Source: Carettochelys insculpta (taxonomy: Eukaryota > Chordata > Testudines > Carettochelyidae). From it: a stretch of DNA of 64,000 nt. Location of the stretch: positions 64,620,001 to 64,684,000 of the forward strand of contig NC_134137.1 in the NCBI RefSeq assembly GCF_033958435.1. The letters run 5' to 3'. The notes beneath the pieces were generated by a model. That model saw nothing but the letters and a program-made list of their open reading frames with translations, was not told where the DNA came from and searched no databases. Position 1 is the stretch's first letter. Every line of letters starts with the position of its first letter. Shown here piece after piece: positions 37,401 to 49,400 of this stretch. The position numbers and the translations under genes were made by a program.

Positions 37401-40400
37401 ACAAATAGAGAAGGTAAATTGAATTAAAAGATGATTCTCCATTTAATGTGTTACAATATTCCAAAAACTACCAGATTGTGAGGGTTTGTAGAAAGTGTTG
37501 TCCTTTCTAATGAATTTGTATGTTGACTGTTCATGAATGATTGATGAATAAGGGTTATTTCAGTTTATCTGTGGACAAGGAATAGATTTAGTGGTTGTAG
37601 TTGGACCAGGTAATTAGGCTTGGCAGAATTTGATTTTTTTTCTATAATTTCAGTTGAGGTTGGTTTATATTTAAACGTATTTAATATTTGTGGCTATTTA
37701 AATTTTCACAGTTGTGGGTAATTGAGTAGGCCACACAATTATTTAATGGCAGCAATCCTCAGTATTACAAAATAAAGCTTTCTTACCATTAAAATACACA
37801 AAATATATATCCTTCAATTTAAAGTTCTCATGCACCTTTTTTCTTTCTTTGCCTATGTGTAAATTTTCATTATCAATAGAAATTTTTATAGTTTGTGAAA
37901 TCAAGATTTACAGATGTCTACCACGAAAACATCAGTTGTAGCTGTTTAACAGCTGATCAGTGAAATTAGGATTATTTACCTCATTTAAAATGTGCAACAC
38001 ATTTTACACCTTTCCCTGTCTCATTGAGCAAAGAAACTAAATTATTTTTGTACTTAGCCCATGTGGATCGTTATTGAAACCCGTTGTTAGAGTGATAAAA
38101 GAAAATGTGCTACTTACTATTGTTCCTTGTTTTTTGTCAAAATGAAGACTTTGGTGTCCAGGATATCCATCATAAACATTCATTTTTAGTTTTTGTTTAG
38201 CTGCAAAACTGTGTCTACTGTCTTACGTTTTTTGGATCGAGACATAAGTGGTAATCTTCCCCCCAGAATTGTCCATTTCCCTTTTGTTTGTGGAGACAGC
38301 TGACTTGTTCTGGTTTACTGTGAAATATCATGGTTTTCAAGGAAGCTAAGTGGTGGCTACATAACTCCTGAAATGCCATGTCATTTTGAGTAGTTAAATA
38401 TTATGATGGTTATAATAATATGATGCCAAGAACCCTAGCTATGGTTTAGGACTCCTGTTTTGCTAGGTTGTCTACAAACAGAACAAAAAGATGCTGCCTG
38501 TCTCAGGGTGCTTATAATCTAAATACAGGGCCTGGTTTACCTTAGAAAATTAGGTCTGCATAAATAAATCACTCAACGGTGTGATGTTTTTTGTTCTGTT
38601 TTTTGAGAAGCATGATTTAAGACCACTTATTTCATATATCACCTGTCATCTTTTTAAATAAAGACTCTGATAATGGAGAAGTTAATTATGATTATGACCA
38701 TGAGCTATCTTTGGAAATGAAACGTCAAAAGATTCAGAGAGAACTGATGAAGCTGGAACAGGAAAACATGGAGAAGCGAGAGGAAATAGTCATTAAAAAG
38801 GAGGTTTGTATCTTGAAAATAGGCATGTGTTCTTATAACAAATCAACAGCCACTTTATGTCCTTAAACTCCTAATTGCTTTCTTCATGACTGGAGCTCAT
38901 ACTTGCTGCGGTAAGGAAAATGATAAATGACTGTTGGGCATAACTTTACAACCAGAGAGGGCTGTATTCTGGCTAGCCTTTCTGTGTAGGCAGTGAAGGA
39001 GGTAGATAGAGAAGTTTTTGAGCACAAATGATCATACACTCAAACTGGCAGTCTCAGAGCCTGTGAAGTTCATGTGGGAGAGGTCTCCCCTATGTCTGTC
39101 CACATTGCAGTTGAAGAGCTATGAATGTATTTCCTGTGCTTCAGTGTGGATGATTTTATCTACAGGAGTTTCCCCCCCTCTCTGCATTCATATTATACTG
39201 TCTTTTTAAGGCATTATATTGTGTATGTAAAGGGAGTAGCTTATAACTGGAAAGAATATGCCTGTTTGGGATAGGAGATAGCATTTGGGCTGTAAATAAA
39301 TCTTACTGGTGTGCATTTTTTAAGCTTAACTTTAGCGTGGTAATTAGACCCATTTTGTGGGTATGAAGTATAATGATTTATTAGGAGTCATTTAAGTACA
39401 TCATAGGTCATTAGTGCAGCATTTTCTTTAAGATCTTCTTTATTTTAAAATATTTTAATACTAATGTAATTACTTCTGAAAAAATGTGTTTAGTATGTTT
39501 GAGGAAGATGTAAATGATAATTATCTGAAGTCTGAATATTAGTGTAAATTACTTACTCAGGGTATGCATACAACATTGAATCTTTATTTTTAGTTGACAT
39601 TTTTTCTTTATCCAAGATTTCTCCAGAGGTGGTCAGATCTAAATTATCACCATCACCTTCACCAAGAAAATCTAAATCTCCAAAACGAAGATCAAGTCCC
39701 AAATCTTCCTCTTCAGTTAGTAAAAAAGAGAAGAAAGCTTCTACAGTATCTTCACCACTCTTGGACCAGCAGAGGTAAGTAAACAGACATGTATTTTGGG
39801 AGGGCATCCGGGTGGTACGTTGATACATTTTAAAATGTTTTTGTTCTGATTGGTGGATATAGGCAAACTAAACCCTCGAAGTGCACAATTTCGAGTTGCG
39901 CTTAAGTCACATTAACGCGAGTTAAGAGCAACTCAAAATCTTGCTCCCCAGTACTGCTCCCCTCCGCCCCACTCACCACCTGCTCTGTGCGTTGCCCTGC
40001 TTCAAACCTCCTCCCACAGTTGTGGCTCACCCCTGCACCGACCTCTGGCTCCAGTTTTCCACAGTCCGCAGCTTGGTTCACCACCTGAGCACAGCTCCAG
40101 CTCACCACCCCTGTGTATGGCTCTGGCTCAATCCTCCCACCCCCTGCTCCGGTTCAAACACCCCCAAACAAAACTGCACACGTAGCCCTGGCTCAGCTCC
40201 GCCCTCTCCCCCTGACTGTGTGCAGCCCTAATCCACCCCAGGCTTAACTCCTCTGTCTCCCCTCTCACAGTCCAAACTCACCGTCAGGATTAACCCTCCC
40301 CAACTTCCCCCACACCCCAACCCAGGACTTACCTTTTAAAAGGAGCTTCAGGTGCTTCTGCTGCTTTCCCGGCTGCAGAACATGCGTTCCACCAGGAAAA

Positions 40401-43400
40401 AAGCCACCCCCCAACATACGCAAAATTCTAGTTACACGAGGGTGCGTAGGAACATAACCCTCGTGTAAATTGAGGCACTGCTGTAGTCATTTTCACAGAT
40501 TCTTAAGGTATGGATTCAACGTGCCAGTCTTGAAACTAGATTTTTGCAGAGTTCACAAAAATCCATAGGATATAGCTGTATATATATGTCTCTTTTGATT
40601 TTAAAAACTAATAAATTTTGCATTGAGCATTCTTATTTAGAATATACGAACTGTCTGGAGCCTATGAGATGCGCTGGAAAAATTTAAATAGAAGTAAAAT
40701 TCCATTGTTCCAAGGTGTTAGGGGTGAAATGCACATCAATTTAGGCTAGAATTGGAATTTTGTAGTTTGAGTCAAATATCTGTTTTGTTGGCACTACATA
40801 TCTCTTGTACAGCCGTACTACTTGGCCATCTTAATTAAGGAGTAAACTGGACCATTATAACCCTGCATAGGAGGACAAGAGAAATAGGGAAAAACAAAAT
40901 TATGGGCTGTTGTAATCGGGCTTCTTGCCACAAAAAAGATCAATCAGCTAAAAACGGGCTTGCTGACTTTAGAACTTGGGAATCAGTGTTTATGTCCATT
41001 AGCTGGGATGAAAATTTCAACTCCAGTACCAGAACAGGCAACTGTATTTGCCAGATAAATCACCCTTGAAGCTAGTGATTCTTTAATACAGGTAAAATAC
41101 TATAAAACGTTTGCTTTGCTGTAAAAGAGTAGTATAAGGGGTTGCTTGCTACAGTACTGTAAGATGTAGTGATGCCTGTGTACTAATATGTTTGTATCTA
41201 TGACTGACATGAAAAACAGATATGGGTGTAAGGAAATGTAAAGATATTTCTTTGTAATTCATGGTGGAAACAAAATGTTCAATATTTATTTTAAAAACCC
41301 CAAAATATGGCAGGATGTTTTACCTTCAAGGAATGAGTGATCCCTTCCCCCAAATGTCTTAGAATTTAAGGCACTGATTTTGCAGTGTATTGTGGACAGA
41401 TGCAGTGTATTCAGTTGCAGTGCACAAGATGTAAAGGAGTTTGGTGTTTTGATGCATGCAGTTTTACAAGGGTTTTGTAACTTTGAAAGTTGGAGGTGCA
41501 TATTTTGGAGTTGTTCCAAATTTTGCAAGTGTGATTCAGAAATAAGGATTATAAATGGGAGTGGGCATAGGAGGCTTCACAGGAAAGCTTGACCCTAATT
41601 TTCCTTTGTATTCATCATTCTGTCAAATACATCTGGAAATGCTCGCATTGGTTGACGGAATAGAGAAGTCTGCCACAAAAGCTGGAAAGTTTCTGAGAAA
41701 TGAAGTAAAATATTGTTTAAGTTTTTAAATAGCTTTTTTGGTATTTTGATTTAGGAGTTCCAAAAGCACTCAGGGTAAAAAGAAAGGTCCTCGTACTCCT
41801 AGTCCACCACCTCCAGTACAAGAGGAGACTCCACTGGGGAAAAAGCATAAAGAAAAACATAAAGCAAAAGAGCGTTTAGAAGAAAAAACACGAGAGGGGA
41901 AAGAGAGAGGCCGTGACTTTGAAAGACACAAGGAGAAAAAAGAGAAACCAAGGTGAGTTCTGTTGCATTATTAGGTTTTACTATTAATATAATCTTGCTT
42001 AGGTTGTCTGAATTTCTGTTAAATCTGCAACTAGTAGTGCGCTAAATAGAGAGGGACTTACACTTGACTTACTGTTAACTTTCTCTGAATTAATTAAATA
42101 TCATACGTTTATCATGGACTAATAAACTACAGCTAATAGAGTTGTCACTTCAATAAAAATAACTTGAGATTCCTTTTTCAAATAACTGTCATGTCTCCAT
42201 CAGTGAGTCAGACTTTGACTGGTGGAACAGTCTGTGATTCTCACATCTTCATTCTAACACCATAACTTTTCCATTTATACCTTGAACTTGCGCTTGTAAA
42301 GATACTCTGTCAGGGGTGCACAAAACGGGGAGTGTGACATTTTATAAGGGGGACACAGTGATTTCCTCCCCTCCCCCCGCAGTGTCCGCAGCCTCCCCAG
42401 TGCTCTGATTTCTCCCATGTGGCTGTGGCGTCGCCAAGAGCCGGCACACTCGTGAATAGAAAACACTTAGTCTACCAGTTGTCTGTTGGTTGCATTCTCC
42501 TTTCCTTAAAGCCTCGTTTAGTAAATCTAGTATTAAATCCAAGTGCTCACTCTCATACCTGCCCACTTATGTACCCTGAAACCAATATGTCCACCTGGGA
42601 AAGTGGGACATGCATTTGTGTATGCACACAGATACGTAATGCGCACAGATGCGTAATGTGCAATGGGCAGTTTTCTACTCCTTTGTGAAGACAAAGGAGT
42701 TTAGGAAGACCTGTACTTCCTGTTGTGAGCTGATCAAGCAAAAAGACTCAGAAATGTGGTTACATTTGTGGCATTGTTATGCCCCTTTCCATAGTTGGTG
42801 TCAGTTAAAAGCAGTAGAGGGGAGCACTCAGTTTAACTGTGATGGAAGCGGCAGTGTGGCAGCTTGTGTGTGCATGGTACCATAATACCAGCAGGTACAG
42901 GTTGAACTTCTCTCATCCAGCACCCTCGGGACCTAACCGGTGCCAGACAAGGGAATTTGCTGCATGATGGGAAGTCAATATTTTCTAGCACATTAACAAT
43001 TCTTCCACTTATTACTGTGCTCTTAGGCTGCGTCTACACTGCCCCTCTCTTTCGGTAGGGGCATGTAAATGCAGTGATTTGCAAATACTAATGAGGCTCT
43101 GGTGTGAGTATTTGTTTTACAAAGAAGCGCGCTTTCAAAAGCGGGGCTTCCTTTTGAAAGAACCCTATCTACATGGCTATTTTGCATTTACAAAGCAGCA
43201 CTTTTGAGATGGTGAGCGACTGTCATTATGCAAATGAGGCACTTCATATTCATATCAGTGCCTCATTAGCATTTTCAATCCACTGTATTTACATGCCCCT
43301 TCCGGAAGGGAGGGGTAGTGTACATGTGGCCTTAGAAAACATTTAGGAGTAAATTACAGCTAATTAACAGCACAGAACAGTGAGAGCCTGGACTGGTGGC

Positions 43401-46400
43401 CGTAAGCAAACTTTATGGGACCACAAGTAATTTAGCCAGAACCATGGTAAAAAGTTGTCTGGCTAATTAAAATCTTGCTGGATTACGAACTGTGCCAGAC
43501 AAGAAGGTTCTGGATTAGAAATGTTCAACCTGTACTTCCATAGAAATAGCTGCAGCTTGTAGTGCAAGTGTCAGTGACCTTTGTGCGTGAATTTTAAATT
43601 ACTTAGTATTGAAAACAAATACCGGAAATCCTCCTGACCTTTCAGTGTGCCAAATGGCAAGATACCAACAGTCTTTTCTTCCTTCCAGAAGCCATCACTG
43701 AGGTCCAAAAACATGTCTCTACTTTTTTTTGTAATAAAGTTCTGAGTCTACAGAATTAAATTAAAACAACAAAAATAATACATTCCTTATTCATATTGAT
43801 GTGTAGCTGCTTAAAAATTATAGAAAATTTAAAGAGCTGAGGCTTCACCTTCTTGATATTAGATTGAACAAATATATTAAATGGGATCTTCTGAAACTAA
43901 ACAAGTTTGTAGGTTTTGTAGCTTAGATGTTAGATGTTTGATCACTGTATGATGAAGGTATTTGCATATATGATGAATAAATTATTCTATCACAAGTAAT
44001 TGTTGATCCTGTTCTTAAAAGTATAGTCTTAGGGTTGATTTGAATTGCTTGGCAACGTACCAACCCATATGGAGCATGCTGAACAAACTACTATTTGTGT
44101 GTTTCTTAGAGATCTTTCAGAAGGCTCCCATAGACAGAAGCGTTCTCCTAGTCCTGCGGATCATTCTGGCAGTAATTCCTCTCCATCCAGGGAATATTCA
44201 CCTCCTGCCTCAAGGAGAAGACAAACCTCCCGAGCTCCAGCCAAGTCAACAACACACAAACATACTTTCTCACCCTCTCGCAGGTGGGACGTTAATAACC
44301 TAGTTCTTATTTTCCTGAACAGTTAAAATTTTCCTGCCACCTTACCAAGTCGCTTTCTCTTTGGTGTCATCACATGATTTCGGCGTTATTTCCAAAAGAA
44401 AACAAAAAAGCAGTCATGTAGCACTTTCCAAAAAAGCGAGCCTTTTGAGTCAGAATTATTTACCCAAGTAGTAGTAGTATTAAGAATAATCCACTTTAAT
44501 ATTAAACATGAGTATCTGTGAATGCCTTATCCTGTGAACTTTCTCACCTGCATTATTTAAAGCAGATCAGTAGTCCTCTCGATTTCAGTATGGTTATTCA
44601 AGTGAGTAAATTATGTACATGTGTAAGAGTTTGAGGCCTAAATTGACTTAGACAAAGATAGCCCAGTAAGAGTTGTGAGCTAGCAGAACAATTACCAAAA
44701 CAGAAATTAAGAAGTCAGGAAATAGGCATAGGAGAGAGGAGCAGTTTATATTTTTTAGAAATGATACAGACTGTTTTCCAGTAGATAAATAGAGGGCAGA
44801 GAATGTAGGAATTGTTCTGATTTTTTAATGTATTCTTGAAATTTTTTAGTATATCTATTTTAGAGTATGTAGTAGCTATTTTAATGCTGTATCTTGCAGG
44901 TCATCTTCCCCAACTGGTCAGCATCACTCTCCCATATCATCGAGACATCACTCCTCTTCATCACAATCAGGCTCCTCTGTTCAAAGACATTCCCCTTCCC
45001 CTCGCCGCAAAAGAACTCCTTCGCCAGCCTATCAAAGGACAGCTTCCCCATCTGTGAGGCGTTCCTCCTCTCCCTATCCCCCACGCTCTTCATCCTCTCC
45101 TCAAAGGAAGCGAAGTCCTTCAAGACATCGATCCCCAGGCAGAGAGAAGGGGAGACATGATCGGGACCGGACTTCACAATCACATGACAGACGCCAAGAA
45201 AGGAGGGATGGTATGAACAGGAATATGCTCTTCAGGAACATTAGCTGATGGGAATAAGGGGACTTTGAAGTAGGCGGAGTCCTTTTGAAAAGGAGCCTCA
45301 TCGGGATGAGACGCGCGGCGGCGAGGCCCGTCAATTTCGAAGTGCCGCGGCCGCCTGCATGCTAATGAGGCGCTGAATATGTATTTCAGTGCTTCATTGG
45401 TAAACTTCGAAATGGCCATTTGCGTGGCCATTTCGAAGTTTGGGGCTAGTGTACACGTAGCCAAGATGTCAAATACCTGCCAGTGAGAGAGAACTCTAGA
45501 GTTGTAAATATCATCTTTTCTTTCACGAGGTGGAGCCCAAGTATATCATCCCATCCTCGCTGACTCCTTCTCCTAATTTTAGTCAGCTGAGAGCAAAGGA
45601 GGATTATGGTACTCTCTACCACATAGCCTGTCATGTTCTTTGGTCAGAGTTGTGCAAAATTTCTGTTATCCCCAGATCTATGAAGAGGACATTGTTGGGG
45701 ATTTATAGACCAACTATAAGATGATACAGTAGAATCCCATTTGTTGGACTCTGCAGTATCTTTTCTCTTTATATGAAAACATTAACCAGCATGCACTGGT
45801 CCAGAAGAGGAGACCTCTGTAGTAGCCACTAGATGGTGGTGTAGTCTTGGACTTTCCTACTCCCCAGATTATTTGAATTTTTGATTATTCAGTCTGGTCC
45901 CAGTTCCAGTTAGATCAGATTGATAGGGTTCTACTGTATTTATAACAGGAACAAATCGTGAGTAAATATTTTAAAAATCAGGTTTCAGTAATGGGTGATC
46001 TTAACAAAAGAGAGAGCATAAATATGATCTGAGCATATTTTCTGGTGGCTAACGAATTGAAAAGGGAAAGTACTGCAAAAAAAGCACTTGAGCTCAGTAC
46101 TTTGTAAAGGAATATGCTCTTGGTCTTAAAACTATTGCAGTGAATAGTCTTCCTAACACATTTTTAAGTTACAAAATGGCTACATCTACACTAGCCAAAA
46201 ACTTCGAAATGGCCATGCAAATGACCATTTTGAAGTTTACCAATGAAGCACTGAAATACGTATTCAGCGCCTCATTAGCATGCGGGCGGCCGCGGCACTT
46301 CGAAATTGATGCGGCTCGCCGCCGCGTGGCTCGTCCAGATGGGGCTCCTTTTCGAAAGGACCCTGCCTACTTCGAAGTCCCCTTATTCCTGTGAGCAGAT

Positions 46401-49400
46401 GGGAATAAGGGGAATTCAAGGTAGGCGGGTCCTTTCGAAAATGAGCCCTGTCTGGACGAGCCGCTTGGTGGCGAGCCGCGTCAATTTTGAAGTGCTGCAG
46501 CCGCCCGCATGCTAATGAGGCGCTGAATATGTATTTCAGCGCTTCATTGGTAAACTTTGAAATGGCCATTTGCATGGCCATTTCGAAGCTTTTGGCTAGT
46601 GTAGACACGGCCAATATGTTTAATCCCTAAACAATGAAATGTGATGCTTGTCATAGATTTAAATCCATGGGGGAGATTTTTCTAAGGTAAGGAGTGGCTA
46701 GGCACCCATCTCCACTTTGTGCCTTTGTAAATCTTTTCTCTATTTTCTTTTGGGAAAGAAATCTAATTTGGTTAAATCATTTTGTATCCTTTTTCTTTGA
46801 TTGTTATGGTCTAATATTGTAGATGTGGAGATGAATATTACATTTAAATCGTTTTCCAGAAACTAGAGGTAAAAGGGAAAAAGAGAGGGAAACCAGAGAG
46901 GAACGCGATTATGACCAAGAACAGAGTACCTCCAGGGATCACAGAGATGACCGAGAATCTAGGGATGGAAGGGATCGGCGGGAGACCAGGGATAACAGAG
47001 ACCGCAGAGAACCAAGAGAATCCAGGGACACTCGAGACTCCAGGGATACAAGGGATTACAGCAGAGATAATAAAGAGAGCCGTGATCAGAGAGACTCACG
47101 TTCTACACGAGATACCCATGACTATAGAGACCGAGAAAATCGAGATACCCATAAGAAAGACGACCAGTATCAGGAGGAATCACGCAGTTATGGAAGAACA
47201 CATGGCAGAGAAGAAAGCTCCCGTGCTGACACACGGAATGAATCCAGAAATGAGTCAAGGAATGAAAGTAGAAGTGACCGAACTGGCAGAAGTAGAGGCA
47301 GAGGTCCGGAATTATCTGACAAAGGTACTGTATGTAATTTATTTTTCAACATCTGTGCTATGTTATTTGATAATGAATTGCTGCCAATTAAGCATATGGT
47401 GTTAAAGCTACCTGCAGGATTTTCATTTAAAAATGAACAAGAAGAAGTCTGGTGGCACCTTATAGACGAACAGATATTTTGGAGCATAAGCTTTCATGGG
47501 CAAAGACCCACTTCATCAGATGCTTGAGTGGGCGGTGGTGGTTTCAGAGGAGTATTTAAAGAGTGGGGTCCAGTAAAAGGGCGGGCAAGAGCTGGCAAGG
47601 TCTATTCAGTCAGGGTGGAAAAGGCCCATTATCAGTAGTATGTATGAAGAGAGGAAAAAACAGGTCAGATAAGATGGGATATGGCCCATTGTCAGTCTAA
47701 TGTGGAGATATTAACACCTAGGGCAGAGAAGCTCCTTTTGTAAGGTGTGAGCCACTCTCAGTCTCTGTTTAATCCTTGGTTAATGGAGTCAAATTTGCAA
47801 ATAAATTGCAGCTCAGAGATTTTTCTCTCCATTTGGTTTTGGAAATTTCTTTGTTTCAGGACTGCCACCCTTAAATCTGCTACTGAGTGTCCAGGGAGAT
47901 TGAAGTGTTCCCCCACAGGCTTCTGTACGTTACCATTCCTGATGTCTGATTTATGTCCATTTATTCTTTTACGTTGAGACTGTCCAGTTTGGCCAATGTA
48001 AATTGCAGTGGGGCATTGCTGGCACATGATGGCATATATTATATTAGTAGATGTGCAGGTAAAGGAGCCTGTGATGGTGTGGTTGATGTTAGGACCTGTG
48101 ATGATATCACTGGTGTAGATATGTGAGCAGAGTTGGCAGTGGGGTTTGTTGCAGGGATTGGTTTCAGGCTTAGAGTTACTGTTTTGTGATCTATAGTGGC
48201 TGGTGAGGATTTGTTTAAGTTTTGCAGGCTGTCTATGGGCGAGGACAGTCCTGCCTCCCAAGGTCTGTGAGAGCGAAAGATCATTGTTCAGGAGGGGTTG
48301 CAGATCACTGATGATGCACTGGAGTGGCCTTAGATGTTTGTCTCTGTCTGATGGATAAGCGATGGTCACATAAATACCACCCTATACAGAAAACCCGTGG
48401 ACCGCTATGCTTATCTATACGCCTCCACCTTCCATCCAGCGCATAGTACACGATCCATTGTATACAGCCAGGCACTAAGGTACAACCGTATTTGCTCTGA
48501 TCCATCAGACAGACAAACATCTACAAGACCTGTTACCAAGCTTTCCTCAAACCCACCTAAGGAAGTGAGGAAACAGATTGACAGAGCTAGATGGGTACCC
48601 GGAAGCTACCTGCTACAGGACAGGCCTCACAAGGAAAACAAGAGAACACCACTGACCATCACATACAGCCCCCACCTAAGGCCTCTCCAACACATCCCCA
48701 GCGACTGCATTCCATCCTGAACAAAGAAATTTCAAAAATCAAATGGAGAGAGAAATCTCTGAGCTGCAATTTATTTGTAAATTTGACTCCATTAACCAAA
48801 GATTAAACAGACTGGGAGCGGCTCACACCTTACAAAAGGAGCTTCTCTGCCCTTGGTGTTAACATCTCCACATTAGACTGACAGTGGGCCATATCCCACC
48901 CCCCCCCCGCCTTATCTGACCTGTTTTTATCTTGCTTCGTACATACTACTGATAATGGGCCTTTTCCACCCTGACTGAATAGACCTCGTCACCTCTGGCC
49001 CTCCCTTTTCCTGGACCTCACTCTTTAAATACCCCTCTGAAACCACCCGCCCACTCGTGCATCTGATGAAGCAGGTCTTTGCCCACAAAAGCTTATGCTC
49101 CAAAATACCTGTTAGTCTATAAGGTGCCACAGGACGACTTGTTGTTCTTGAAGATACAGAGTAACACGGCTACCTCTCTGATATTAAAAATGAATTGTTG
49201 ATGGTTAAATGCATAGCACTCCTCTGTTTCCATTCATTAAAACAATATAGTGTTGGCATCCTGCTATAATACTTCAAAATCCTGCTCCACTCTGTTTAAT
49301 ATATCTGCAACCTTAGCTGATCCCAAGGGCCGTGTAATACAAATAAGAGCCTGAAGCATAATGAAAGTGTACTACGGGCAGCTTCTTTAACTGTATGCAT

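Larger units (their letters stand above)
41953..44109 (+). other. ZC3H13: ZC3H13 intron 8
   Basis: 2.2 kb. Its main feature is a pogo-like MITE split by a younger GGC-ended MITE (42898-43532). The C-rich stretch at 42360-42400 is unexplained. Confidence 0.55.
45211..46859 (+). other. ZC3H13: ZC3H13 intron 10
   Basis: 1.6 kb packed with inverted-repeat elements: a half MITE (45244-45462), a small TA-flanked MITE (45727-45936) and a full palindromic MITE (46178-46612). Confidence 0.6.
47438..49183. mobile_element. Penelope-like retroelement, two defective copies head to head
   Basis: Flanked by a perfect 11-bp duplication TTAAAAATGAA (47427-47437, 49184-49194). The left part is on the - strand and encodes a GIY-YIG endonuclease; the right part is on the + strand and encodes reverse-transcriptase-proximal sequence with the endonuclease deleted. 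Both outer ends carry the same sequence (CTTATAGACGAACAGATATT / CTGTTAGTCTATAAG), so the whole is an inverted pair, a structure known for Penelope-like elements. Confidence 0.85.

Noticed and set aside
45054..45248. Separate 64-codon RS-rich gene
   Set aside because: It is part of ZC3H13 exon 10 read on past the donor at 45211.
46140..46614. 84- and 116-codon frames on opposite strands with nearly the same translation
   Set aside because: They are the two arms of a palindromic MITE, so one reads as the other's mirror.
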